Source: an uncultured Desulfosarcina sp. (GTDB lineage Bacteria > Desulfobacterota > Desulfobacteria > Desulfobacterales > Desulfosarcinaceae). From it: a DNA stretch of 64,000 bases. Positions 16,612-25,408 of this stretch are shown here, one piece after another (position 1 is the stretch's first letter; each line of letters starts with the position of its first letter). The stretch spans positions 2,914,001-2,978,000 of the forward strand of contig NZ_OY764190.1 in NCBI RefSeq assembly GCF_963668215.1, given 5' to 3'. A program made the translations under genes and the position numbers. Below the pieces are notes generated by a model. The model saw only the letters and a list, made by a program, of their open reading frames with translations, was not told the DNA's origin and ran no database searches.

Positions 16612-18429
16612 TTATTTCTCCATGGCGGGAAGAAAAACATTGAAGGTCGAGCCTTTGCCCGGTTCGGAATCGACTTCGATGAATCCCCGGTGCTGGGTGA
16701 CGATGCCGTAGGCCATGGCCAGCCCCAGTCCGGTTCCTTCCTGCTGGCCCTTGGTAGAGAAGAATGGATCGAAAATCTGAAGCCGCGTTTCCTCGTCCAT
16801 ACCCACACCGTTGTCGCATACGCGGATGAGGACGCAGGTCCCGCCGGGACGGGCATCGGGATGCAGGAGGCGGAACGCATCGTCGCAGCTCAGCCTTTCG
16901 GTGGAAACGGTGAGAACCCCGCCCGGCGTTTCATTCTCGGAACGCATGATGGTCATGGCATGGGAGGCGTTAACGCAGAGATTGAGAAGGGCCTGTTCGA
17001 TCTGAACCGGATCGGCAAGAACGATAAGGGGCTCTTTTGCCGTGCGGAATTCCAGTCCCACCGATTTGGGGAAGCTGTTCTGACATAACTTTCGAATATG
17101 ATTCAACGACAGGTTGACGTCAACGGGCGCCAGCTTCAACTCGCTTTTGCGGGAAAGGGTGAGAAGTTGCCGGGTCATGTCAGCCGCACGGCCGGCGGCC
17201 TCAAGGGCAGTCTCCAGGTGCTTTTCCAGCGAGTCGTTGGCCGGATTATTTTCTTTTTTAAGGCGCAGCTCGATCAGGTTCAGACTGCCGATGATGCCGG
17301 CAAGCATGTTGTTGAAATCGTGGGCGATTCCGCCGGTCAGGGTGCCCACCGCCTCCATTTTCTGGGCCTGCAGCAGTTGTCGCTGCATGCGTTCTTTTTC
17401 CTTTTCCGCGGTTTTGCGGTCGGTAACATCCTGCCCCAGGACGAGCGTGGCCGGCCCGTCGTCGAGCATGACAAAAGCAATGTTGACTTCACAGTCGAAG
17501 CTTTTCCCATCCGCCCGGATGCCCAGGATTTCATCGGCCAGGGGGGCATCTCCGACCTGTTGCTGGTTTTTTGCCATTTTGAGAACCCGCGGTTTCTCTT
17601 CCGGTACGATATAGTCGAATATCGAAGCGCCAATTACAGCTTCCCTTGAAGCCTCACCCACCATTTGACTGAACGCCTGGTTGGCAAAAAGAATGATTCC
17701 TTCTCGATGCAGAAAAACTGGAATGGGGGTGGATTCGAAAAGCGTCCTGAAATTGTCCTCGCTTTTTTCCAGGTCCCGGTTTACCCGTTCGTATTGCTTG
17801 TTGGCGGCGAGCAGCGCCTCATTCGCGGCGGCCAGTTCCCGCTCGTTTTTGCGGGATATGGCGATGGATTTTTCAAGCTGGCTGACGATAAATCGCAGCA
17901 GCGCCCCGATGGCCAGCATGATCAACGCGGCAATGAAGACACGGTTTAAAAAGGTTGACGCTTCGGATCGAGGTGCAGCGATTACGCCCTTCCAATGCAG
18001 GCCGGCGATCGTTATATAGGAGAGCATCGCAGCGGCGATGATGATGTACTGCATCGTCCTGCCGTAAAGTTGCATGGCAAGGACGATGGAAAGAACGTAA
18101 ATCAGCATGGCCGGCGCCCCGATTCCACCGACAAAATTTCCGTAGACCGCGATCAGAAAGAACACCGTTACCGGAAAGAGGCGCATTTTCTGCCAATATC
18201 CCCGGAATGTGAAAAACAAGGTGATGGAGGAGAGCAGGGCGAGCAAGGCAATAATCAGCAGGGTGTCCAGCAGGATGATTTTGCGCAGGTAGGCAAACAG
18301 TGCGATGAGGGTAGAACCCGCGGTGAACAGGGACAAGATGATCAGGTTGATCCGCAGCGCATATTCCACCCGGGCATTGTCGGGGTTCGTGTCGTGGGTA
18401 CGCGTCAGGTCAGCCAGAAACTCTTTCAT
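16612..18429 (-). CDS. Membrane PAS histidine kinase (hybrid, receiver split off)
   Basis: 605-residue sensor kinase. The N-terminal ~190 residues carry about five or six hydrophobic segments, then a coiled-coil-like linker (SRKNERELAAANEALLAA) and a PAS domain (~225-340). The HisKA motif is LTGGIAHDFNN. The ATPase domain has LNLCVNASHA, DNGVGMDE and GTGLGLAMAYG. It ends MEK-stop, and an intact receiver follows in frame. Its start overlaps the amidohydrolase stop (ATGA), so it belongs to the operon running from 23.9 kb. Without the receiver it may still phosphorylate a separate regulator. Confidence 0.92.
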   Translation of the reverse strand: MKEFLADLTRTHDTNPDNARVEYALRINLIILSLFTAGSTLIALFAYLRKIILLDTLLIIALLALLSSITLFFTFRGYWQKMRLFPVTVFFLIAVYGNFVGGIGAPAMLIYVLSIVLAMQLYGRTMQYIIIAAAMLSYITIAGLHWKGVIAAPRSEASTFLNRVFIAALIMLAIGALLRFIVSQLEKSIAISRKNERELAAANEALLAANKQYERVNRDLEKSEDNFRTLFESTPIPVFLHREGIILFANQAFSQMVGEASREAVIGASIFDYIVPEEKPRVLKMAKNQQQVGDAPLADEILGIRADGKSFDCEVNIAFVMLDDGPATLVLGQDVTDRKTAEKEKERMQRQLLQAQKMEAVGTLTGGIAHDFNNMLAGIIGSLNLIELRLKKENNPANDSLEKHLETALEAAGRAADMTRQLLTLSRKSELKLAPVDVNLSLNHIRKLCQNSFPKSVGLEFRTAKEPLIVLADPVQIEQALLNLCVNASHAMTIMRSENETPGGVLTVSTERLSCDDAFRLLHPDARPGGTCVLIRVCDNGVGMDEETRLQIFDPFFSTKGQQEGTGLGLAMAYGIVTQHRGFIEVDSEPGKGSTFNVFLPAMEK

Positions 18430-19595
18430 TCTTCGGCCCCAAGAAGATTCAAGGCGCTTCGGCAGTACATCTCCACGCCGTCGATCAGAATGTCCTCATT
18501 GAAACCGAAACGCGGATTGTGGATGCCGGCATAGGCGTCGCTGCCGGCGCCCAGGCAGAAGAAGCACCCCGGAGCCTTTTCCAGGAAATAGGCCATGTCC
18601 TCGCCGCCAAGGGTTTTCTCGGGCACCACCACCTTTTCGGCACCCACCACGTCGGCAGCGATGCGCTCCATGCGCGCGGCCATCTCCGCATCGTTGACGG
18701 TGGGGGGATAGCCCGTCTCGAATTGGGTTTCGTAGCCTGCCCCCATGGAATCGCACACCCCTTTAACGATCATTTCGATGGTTTCGGGCCAGTGCTTCCA
18801 GGTGGTCCTGTCGAAGGTTCTGGCCGTGCCGGACAAAAAGGCGCGTTCGGGGATGACGTTGAAGGCGGTGCCCGATTGGAACTGGCCCACGCTGATGACC
18901 GAAGGGCTCAGCGGATCGATTTTACGGCTGACGATGCGCTGCAGGGCATTGACTACCTGGCAGCCGATTTCCAAAGCATCCACGCAAAGATGCGGCATGG
19001 CGCCGTGACCGCCTTTGCCCTTGATGGTGATGTCGAAGCGAAACATGGAGGCCAGCAGGGCGCCGGCCCGGATGCCGATGGTGCCTTCAGGAATCGTCGG
19101 CCAGATGTGGCAGCCCAGGGCGTAATCCACGTGGGGATCTTCCATGACCCCGGCTTTGATCATCGGTTTTGCCCCGCCCGGCCCTTCTTCGGCCGGCTGA
19201 AAAACGAACTTGATGCGGCCATCGATCCGGTCTCTGATCGCATTCATGGCCGTGGCGGTCACCAGGGCCATGGCCACATGGCCGTCGTGGCCGCAGGCGT
19301 GCATCACACCGGGACGCTCGGAAGAAAAGGGCAGGCCGGTCTCTTCGGCGATGGGCAGGGCATCCATGTCGGCCCGGATGAGCAGGCAGGGCCCGGGGCG
19401 GCCAGAATCCAGCAGCCCGACCACGCCGGTACGGGCGATGTTCGTGGTCACGTCCAGACCTTCCCGCCCCAGGTAGTCGGCTACATAGGCGCTGGTTTTT
19501 TCTTCCGCGTAGGCCAGTTCAGGGATGCGGTGCAGGTCCCGGCGCACGGCGACCACCCGGTCTTTGTAATCTTGGAGCTTCGTTTTGATGTCCAT
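18426..19595 (-). CDS. M20 family metal-dependent amidohydrolase
   Basis: 389-residue cytoplasmic peptidase/amidohydrolase of the M20D group (hippurate hydrolase, N-acyl-amino-acid deacylase types). Metal and catalytic residues: RADMDALPI, MHACGHDGHVA, FQPAEEGPGG with the catalytic Glu pair, GCHIWP, and the dimerisation-domain motif GKGGHGAMPH. LGGEDMAYF provides the last ligand region and IHNPRFGFNED the C-terminus. The start at 19595 drops a 38-residue upstream extension that lacks a ribosome site. Coupled to the downstream kinase by ATGA overlap. The substrate is probably an N-acyl amino acid, but this is not settled by sequence. Confidence 0.9.
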   Translation of the reverse strand: MDIKTKLQDYKDRVVAVRRDLHRIPELAYAEEKTSAYVADYLGREGLDVTTNIARTGVVGLLDSGRPGPCLLIRADMDALPIAEETGLPFSSERPGVMHACGHDGHVAMALVTATAMNAIRDRIDGRIKFVFQPAEEGPGGAKPMIKAGVMEDPHVDYALGCHIWPTIPEGTIGIRAGALLASMFRFDITIKGKGGHGAMPHLCVDALEIGCQVVNALQRIVSRKIDPLSPSVISVGQFQSGTAFNVIPERAFLSGTARTFDRTTWKHWPETIEMIVKGVCDSMGAGYETQFETGYPPTVNDAEMAARMERIAADVVGAEKVVVPEKTLGGEDMAYFLEKAPGCFFCLGAGSDAYAGIHNPRFGFNEDILIDGVEMYCRSALNLLGAEE

Positions 19596-19656
19596 GCGTT
19601 TTTCCCGATTAACGGTCGATGGCCTTGTTGTGCTGTCGTATCTACGGATAGTAACA

Positions 19657-20949
19657 TTACGTGAAAAATAAGCTGCAGGCAAGCACGGCGAAGATGATTC
19701 CGGCCGCATCGGCGGTCAGGGCTGCGGCCATGGCATGGCGGATGCGTCGCACCTGGACCGCGCCGAAGTAGACGGCCATGACGTAGAAGGTGGTTTCGGT
19801 GGAGCCTTGCAGGGTGGATACCAGCACCCCGGTGTAGCTGTCCGGACCGATGGTCGGGTCGTTGATGATGGAGGCCAGGATGCCGTAGGCGCCTGATCCG
19901 CTCAACGGGCGCATCAGGGCCATGGGCAGGGCCTCGGCCGGCAGACCGAATCGCCCGGTGATCGGTGCCAGGGCGCCGACCAGCAGATCCAGGGCCCCGC
20001 TGGCCCGCAGCATGGCCACGGCGACCAGAATGGCTACCAGATAAGGGATGATGCGCAGGGCCACCTGAAATCCCTCCTTGGCCCCGTCCACAAAAACCTC
20101 GTAAACGGGCACCCGCCGGAGGGCGCCGAAAACCAGAAATCCCGCCATCAGCAGGGGTAAAATCCAGGGGGAAAGGGATTTGCCGAAGAGAACCGTCACG
20201 GGGATCAGCGCGGCCAGGGCAACCAGCGCCAGAATGCTCACCCAAAGGGGGTAGCTGTCCTGCGCCGCTTCCAGAGAAGAAGTTTCCTCTGGTTGCGATT
20301 TTTTCGCCGGCTTGTCATTTTCGACTTCCGTGGTCGGGGAGATCGGCGCAAAACGCCGATAGCCTTTGGCCGCCAGAATGGCCACGGTGGTCGAGCCGAT
20401 GGTGGCCAGCAGGGTGGTGGGCAGGATGATGGCCGGTTCGGCGCTGCCCGCCGCGGCCCGCAAGGCGATCACCCCGGTGGGCAGCAGGGTCACGCTGGAG
20501 GTGTTGACGGCCAGAAACAGGGCCATGGCATCGGTGGCGGTGCCCGGCTGACGGTTGAGGCGATCCAGTTCCTGCATGGCCCGGATGCCGAAGGGCGTGG
20601 CGGCATTGCCCAGCCCCAGAGCGTTGGCCGACAGGTTGAGAATCATGGCGCCCATGGCCGGATGGTCGGCGGGAACATCGGGAAAGAGGCGTATCATCAG
20701 CGGACGGATCAGGCGTGCCAGGATGGTGAGCATGCCCCCGGCCTCGGCCACCTTCATCAATCCCATAAAGAGGGTCATCACTCCCACCAGTCCGATGGCC
20801 AGTTCCACGGCGCCGCCGGCCGATTCGACCATGGCGGAAGAGAGGGCTTCCATGGGGGCAGGGGCCTCGCCTGCCGGCTGGAACACGATCTGTTTCCAGC
20901 CGGCAAAGAGGACTGCCGCCAGGACGATGATCAGAAAAATGCGGTTCAC
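19657..20949 (-). CDS. Fused SpmA/SpmB-like nucleoside-recognition (Gate) membrane protein
   Basis: 430-residue membrane protein made of two Gate/nucleoside-recognition domains. The first (~40-200) has the SpmA-like MILNLSANALGLGNAATPFG, and the second (~245-425) has the SpmB-like PLSGSGAYGI and STETTFYV. A hydrophilic linker with charged residues (~205-225) joins them. Bacillus SpmA and SpmB are separate spore-maturation proteins, and fused versions are common in non-sporulating Gram-negatives, where the role is unclear (possible small-molecule export). It overlaps the upstream synthetase gene by 4 bp. The company of CoA-ester genes and an amidohydrolase hints at metabolite transport. Confidence 0.88.
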   Translation of the reverse strand: MNRIFLIIVLAAVLFAGWKQIVFQPAGEAPAPMEALSSAMVESAGGAVELAIGLVGVMTLFMGLMKVAEAGGMLTILARLIRPLMIRLFPDVPADHPAMGAMILNLSANALGLGNAATPFGIRAMQELDRLNRQPGTATDAMALFLAVNTSSVTLLPTGVIALRAAAGSAEPAIILPTTLLATIGSTTVAILAAKGYRRFAPISPTTEVENDKPAKKSQPEETSSLEAAQDSYPLWVSILALVALAALIPVTVLFGKSLSPWILPLLMAGFLVFGALRRVPVYEVFVDGAKEGFQVALRIIPYLVAILVAVAMLRASGALDLLVGALAPITGRFGLPAEALPMALMRPLSGSGAYGILASIINDPTIGPDSYTGVLVSTLQGSTETTFYVMAVYFGAVQVRRIRHAMAAALTADAAGIIFAVLACSLFFT

Positions 20950-23114
20950 GCGTCCGCGTCCGCCTTTCCAGTGTCATCGAGCGGCTTGAGCAGGATGCGG
21001 GCATCGACGATGCTCAGTCCCTGGTGGTGGACGATGACCGGATTGAGATCCATTTCCTGGATCTGGGGATAGGCCTCGATGATGTCCGAGCAGGTCAGCA
21101 GCAGGTTGACCAGAGCCTTTTTGTCGTAGGGCTTGTCTCCACGCACGCCGTCCAGGATGGGATAGGACTTGGTATCCTTGATCATCATCAAGGCCGACCG
21201 GCGGGTAATGGGAAGGACGCGGAAGCTGACATCCTTTAAAATTTCCACCAGGACGCCGCCCAGTCCGTACATGATTACGGGACCGAACTGGTCGTCGATT
21301 TTGGTGCCGATGATAACTTCGGCGCCTTTTTCCACCATGGGGGACACCAGAACTCCCTCGATGGTTGCATCGGCTTTATATGCTTTGGCGTTTTTGACGA
21401 TCTCCCGGAAGGCTTTTCGCACCCGCTCCTTTCCCGAAAGGTTGAGCATAACGCCGTTGGCATCGCTTTTGTGCAGGATGTCCGGCGAAGCAATCTTCAG
21501 GGCCACCTTCCCGCCCATCTCCATGGCCGCTTGGGCCGCCGCTTCCGCCGTGGTGACCAGCTTGTCCCGGGTAACCCTGGCCCCATGCAGACTAAGCAAT
21601 TTCTTGGCTTCGGCTTCCAGCAGCGCCGTTCGCCCTTCCGCGTAGACGCTGTCGATGATCTTGGTTGCTTCGGGTTTGGCCTTGGCGCCCCAGTCGAAAA
21701 CGAAGCTGGAGACGGCGTGGTAGCTTTTCAGATAGCGGCCGTACTGGGCCAGAACACCGATGCATTTGCAGGCCACATCCAGACTGCCGTAAACCGGTAC
21801 TCCGTAGTAGCGCAGCAGGTCCAGGCTGTGGGGCTTTTCCGAGTTGTAGAGACTGTGCACCACGATCGCTTTCTTTTTGGATGCCACCATTTTGCCCATC
21901 TGGTGGGCGGCATCCTCTTCCATCAGGGCCAGGCTTTCGGCAAAGCGGATGCCGTAGCCGCCGAACAAGCCCACGATAAGCAGCCCGCCGACGTTGACAT
22001 CGTTCAGAACGATGTTGGCGCATTCGGCGAAGACGCGCGGGTTGTCGTCGGTCCCGCCGGCCACATCGATGGGATTTCTCACCGCAGCACCCTCGGGAAG
22101 AATGGCACGCAGCTTGGCTTTGGTTTTTTCCTGCAGCTCGGGAATCTGCACGCCCAGATCGGTGAGCGCGTCGGCAGCGATGGTGGCATGACCGCCCCCA
22201 TCGGCCAGGATGGCGATACTGTTGTTTTTAATGGGGGGTAGGCTGGACAAGGTCTCGGCAGCAGGGAAGAGTTCGTCCGAATTCTCGATGACGACGATGC
22301 CGGCCCGTTCAAAAGCGCCTTTGGCTACACGGGACATGCCGGCAAGTGCTCCGGTATGGGAGCCGGCCGACTTCTTTCCGGTAGCCGAACGGCCGCTTTT
22401 CAGCAGAACGATCGGCTTTTTCTCGGTGGTCCTGTAAGCTTGCTGCAAAAATTTGCGCCCTTCGCGCATGCCTTCCACATACATCAAGATGGCCTTGGTG
22501 TCGGGGTCTCCGGAGAAAAATTCCAGGTACTCGTGAAAACGGATATCCGCTTCGTTGCCCACGCCCACGTAATAGGTGAAGCCCTTGCGGCTCTTCAGCT
22601 TGGCCTCGGTGATCAGGGTCAGGGCCATGTTGCCGCTCTGGGTCAAAAGAGCGATATTGCCTTTGGGCGAATCCTTGAGGCCCACCAGGTTGAGATTGTC
22701 CTTGAGGTTGATCATCCCGGATGTATTGGGCCCGATCAGGCGGATGTGGTGCTGTCCCGCTACCTCCAGTACATCGTTTTCCAGGGCTTTCCCCCGGGCG
22801 CCGGTTTCACCGAAACCCGTGGCCAGAATCACGGCACCCTTGACTCCTTTCTTGCCGCAGTCTTCCAGGATCGACGGGACGGTCCGGGCCGGCGTGGCCA
22901 CCAGAGCCACGTCAACTTCACCCGGGATTTGCGATACCGCGGGATAGCAGGGCAGGCCCAAAATACTCTTTTCCTTGGGATTGACCGGGTAGATCGAGCC
23001 TTCGTAACGTTCGTCCAGAAGGGTCCGGATGGTCTGATAGCCGCGCTTGGTGGGTACCTTCGAGGCACCGATTACCGCAACGGAGCGGGCGTTGAGGACG
23101 TGTTCGAGGGTCAT
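20946..23114 (-). CDS. ADP-forming acyl-CoA synthetase (fused alpha-beta)
   Basis: 722-residue NDP-forming acyl-CoA synthetase/acetate-CoA ligase, converting acyl-CoA + ADP + Pi to acid + CoA + ATP. The N-terminal CoA-binding domain opens with SVAVIGASKVPTKRG and includes VILATGFGETG. The phospho-His is in GSHTGALAG near residue 255. The C-terminal third is the ATP-grasp beta part (GKVALKIASPDILHKSD, GLGGVLVEIL). Such enzymes harvest ATP from acyl-CoAs made by amino- or aromatic-acid breakdown in anaerobes. The enoyl-CoA hydratase gene lies 12 bp upstream and the Spm-like gene overlaps its end. The acyl substrate is unknown. Confidence 0.93.
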   Translation of the reverse strand: MTLEHVLNARSVAVIGASKVPTKRGYQTIRTLLDERYEGSIYPVNPKEKSILGLPCYPAVSQIPGEVDVALVATPARTVPSILEDCGKKGVKGAVILATGFGETGARGKALENDVLEVAGQHHIRLIGPNTSGMINLKDNLNLVGLKDSPKGNIALLTQSGNMALTLITEAKLKSRKGFTYYVGVGNEADIRFHEYLEFFSGDPDTKAILMYVEGMREGRKFLQQAYRTTEKKPIVLLKSGRSATGKKSAGSHTGALAGMSRVAKGAFERAGIVVIENSDELFPAAETLSSLPPIKNNSIAILADGGGHATIAADALTDLGVQIPELQEKTKAKLRAILPEGAAVRNPIDVAGGTDDNPRVFAECANIVLNDVNVGGLLIVGLFGGYGIRFAESLALMEEDAAHQMGKMVASKKKAIVVHSLYNSEKPHSLDLLRYYGVPVYGSLDVACKCIGVLAQYGRYLKSYHAVSSFVFDWGAKAKPEATKIIDSVYAEGRTALLEAEAKKLLSLHGARVTRDKLVTTAEAAAQAAMEMGGKVALKIASPDILHKSDANGVMLNLSGKERVRKAFREIVKNAKAYKADATIEGVLVSPMVEKGAEVIIGTKIDDQFGPVIMYGLGGVLVEILKDVSFRVLPITRRSALMMIKDTKSYPILDGVRGDKPYDKKALVNLLLTCSDIIEAYPQIQEMDLNPVIVHHQGLSIVDARILLKPLDDTGKADADA

Positions 23115-23126
23115 AGTTTACTCCTT

Positions 23127-23891
23127 TTATTTTTTCCGGTCTTCAAATTCCTGCAGCGATTCCTGTCTTTCCTTGGTCGAGACGCAGGCCAGGCAGGCCT
23201 CCACTTCAAAGTCCATCAGCGCTTCCAGGCTGACTTCACCCAGGGCCATGTTGAGGCCCTTCTTGATCATCTTCAGGGAGAAACCTGAATTGGCCGCAAT
23301 TTTGTTGGCCATTTCCATTACCGTTTCCATCAGGCTGTCCAATGGAACGGCCCGGTTGACCAGCCCGATACGCTGGGCTTCCACGCCGTCGATGTACTCG
23401 CCGGTAAAGAGCAACTCGCGGGCCTTGCCCGGACCTACCAGATCCTGAACCAACCGAAATGCGCCGCCGGTGACCGACGAGGTGACCTTGGCCTCGGGAC
23501 TGCCGATTTTGGCATCTTCGGCGGCGATGCGGATGTCGCAGGCCAGGGCCAGTTCGTATCCGGATCCGATGGCATAGCCGTTAACGGCGGCGATAGTGGG
23601 CTTTTCAAAGCGAATGATGGCCCGGGAGGCTTCCTGGAGCGCAACCAGATAGTCCCGGTAGTCTTCGATGGAGCGGGTCTTGGATTCCTTGAGGTCGGCG
23701 CCGGTGGAAAAGGCGCGTCCTTCGCCGGTGAGCACTACCACCTTGATCCGGGCATCCTCGCGGGCGTCGTCCAGGCAGGCCTGCATATCCAGCCAGAGGC
23801 GCTTGTTCATGGCATTGAGGACCTTGGGCCGGTTGAGCCGGATGACGGCCACCCCGTCCTGTTTGTCGTAGATAATACATTCGAGATCCAT
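23127..23891 (-). CDS. Enoyl-CoA hydratase/isomerase family protein
   Basis: 254-residue crotonase-fold enzyme. The oxyanion-hole segments are GRAFSTGADLKE and NGYAIGSGYELALACDIRIA. The two catalytic glutamate positions are not both clear: the second-motif region reads IGSPEAKVTSSVTGGAFRL, with Glu in the first position. This leaves hydratase, isomerase or hydrolase open. It is the first gene of the operon down to 16.2 kb and is followed by the ADP-forming synthetase. Together they suggest a short acyl-CoA oxidation/energy module. Its promoter should lie in the gap at 23.9-24.0 kb. Confidence 0.9.
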   Translation of the reverse strand: MDLECIIYDKQDGVAVIRLNRPKVLNAMNKRLWLDMQACLDDAREDARIKVVVLTGEGRAFSTGADLKESKTRSIEDYRDYLVALQEASRAIIRFEKPTIAAVNGYAIGSGYELALACDIRIAAEDAKIGSPEAKVTSSVTGGAFRLVQDLVGPGKARELLFTGEYIDGVEAQRIGLVNRAVPLDSLMETVMEMANKIAANSGFSLKMIKKGLNMALGEVSLEALMDFEVEACLACVSTKERQESLQEFEDRKK

Positions 23892-24149
23892 CGTTTCTCC
23901 CGTTGATGTGAATTGTGATCAGGTGCAGATACTTGTACTATCTGTACCCAAAGTGTCTACCCATAAACAGCAAATGCCAAAGCCCGGTGGTCAAATGTCA
24001 GTCGGATGGTTCCACTCGATCCATGGGGGATCGGAGGAGATTGCATCTGTCATTTGAGCGCTGGCATTTGGCATTTTGATCGGGCACCTTCATACTATCC
24101 GGTTCTCACCCGTGCCGGCCGCATCCGCCGACCATTGGCGGAAGACGCA

Positions 24150-24472
24150 ACACTTGGGCCTCCCTTTGCGCAAATTTATCCATGGGTCAAGAAAAAAGTT
24201 CCCAAGTATCCCCATTTATACACCGCTTCTTCATCATATCAAACTGAAGTCCTGGGACAAATTCGATCGCCAGGCCCAGGAAAAGTTGTACAACCACCCC
24301 CGGCTTTCTACAGGATCTGTTCAACCAGGGCGCGTTCTCCTTCGATCCCCAGTTCAGTACAGCCAAACTGGGCTACGATTTCGCCGAACACCGGAACCTC
24401 TCGGAATTGGGGCGGTTTATTGTAAAGGAGCATAAAGATACTATTGTCGAAGTTGCTGGGAGGTCGAAGTAA
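24150..24472 (+). pseudogene. Unrecognised decayed coding remnant
   Basis: Two protein-like stretches on the plus strand lie in different frames. The first, around 24223-24300, includes LKSWDKFDRQAQEKLYNHP. The second, at about 24302-24472, reads FLQDLFNQGAFSFDPQ, then LGYDFAEHRNLSELG and ends VEVAGRSK-stop. A one-base shift near 24300 would join them. No start codon with a ribosome site is visible. The amino-acid make-up looks like real protein rather than a shadow frame, but I do not recognise the family. It occupies part of the 800-bp gap between the CoA-ester operon and the Liv cluster. Confidence 0.35.
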
Positions 24473-24507
24473 AAAATTCGGAAATACACTTCTCTGGAAA
24501 GTTGTCT

Positions 24508-24582
24508 GGTTCCCATGCTCTGCATGGGAACCCATAGCCTGATAACCCGTCAAATGGTGCTCCCATGCGGAGCATGGGAGCA
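24508..24582. repeat. Two near-identical hairpin repeats
   Basis: Hairpin 1: ggttcccatgc (24508-24518) and gcatgggaacc (24522-24532), 3-nt loop. Hairpin 2: tgctcccatgc (24558-24568) and gcatgggagca (24572-24582), 3-nt loop. Both have perfect 11-bp arms and share the cccatgc core. They are 50 bp apart and 117 bp beyond the livF end. They look like copies of a dispersed palindromic repeat family and could also end livF transcription. Confidence 0.7.
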
Positions 24583-24698
24583 AGGGGAGCAAGTGGCTTG
24601 AGTTTTACGGATAAACGTATTCGGAAATTTAATGGGGGTGGAAGTAGACTCGCGACCGCGTCGAGGGTTGAGAAGGGCGCGGGTTGCGCCGCCCATAT

Positions 24699-25406
24699 TT
24701 ATAAACCGAGGTAGGCTTCCCTGATTTCGTCGGAAGCTTTCACCGTTTCCGGGGTTCCATGCGCCTTGATGGTTCCCTCGTGCATGACATAGACATAGTC
24801 GGCAGCCTTCAGAGAAGCGTCGGCATTTTGTTCCACCAGGAGAATGGTCAGGCCGATCTCGTCTTTCATTTTGCGAATGGTTTCGAACATCAGCTCTACC
24901 AGCAAGGGGGCCAACCCCTGGCTGGGCTCGTCCAGCATGATCAGCTTGGGTTTGGTCATTAAAGACCGACCGATGGTAACCATCTGCTGTTCTCCGCCGC
25001 TGAGCGAACCGGCCATCTGGGCCCGCCGCTCCGATAGCCGGGGAAACAGTTCATAGACCTTGGCCAGGGAGTCTTGACGATGCGCCTCGGCCCGTTTCAG
25101 GTAGGCTCCCATGTGCAGGTTTTCTTCCACGGTCATATTGGGAAACAGGTGCTTGCCTTCCGGCACCAGCGCCAATCCGAAATCCACTTTTTTATGCGTC
25201 GGCTCCCGCGTAATGTCCTGCTCCTCATAGATGACCGATCCGTTCCAGGGCGAAACGGAGCCGAAAATCGTTCCCAGCAGGGTGCTTTTGCCGGCACCGT
25301 TGGGGCCGAGAAGCGAGGTGATGGTGCCGGCTTTGACTTCCAGGCTGGGCTTCCAGAGAACCTGCATGGGACCGTAACCGGATTCGATATCGTTGACCTG
25401 CAGCAT
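24699..25406 (-). CDS. livF: Branched-chain amino-acid-type ABC transporter ATPase
   Basis: 235-residue ATPase of the hydrophobic amino-acid uptake family. Walker A GPNGAGKST, signature SLSGGEQQM, Walker B LIMLDEPSQGLAP, and the switch His replaced by Gln in VEQNA, as is normal for LivF. The C-terminus EIREAYLGL is the family ending. Last gene of the livJ-H-M-G-F order on the minus strand, 2 bp after livG. Confidence 0.93.
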   Translation of the reverse strand: MLQVNDIESGYGPMQVLWKPSLEVKAGTITSLLGPNGAGKSTLLGTIFGSVSPWNGSVIYEEQDITREPTHKKVDFGLALVPEGKHLFPNMTVEENLHMGAYLKRAEAHRQDSLAKVYELFPRLSERRAQMAGSLSGGEQQMVTIGRSLMTKPKLIMLDEPSQGLAPLLVELMFETIRKMKDEIGLTILLVEQNADASLKAADYVYVMHEGTIKAHGTPETVKASDEIREAYLGL

Positions 25407-25408
25407 GC

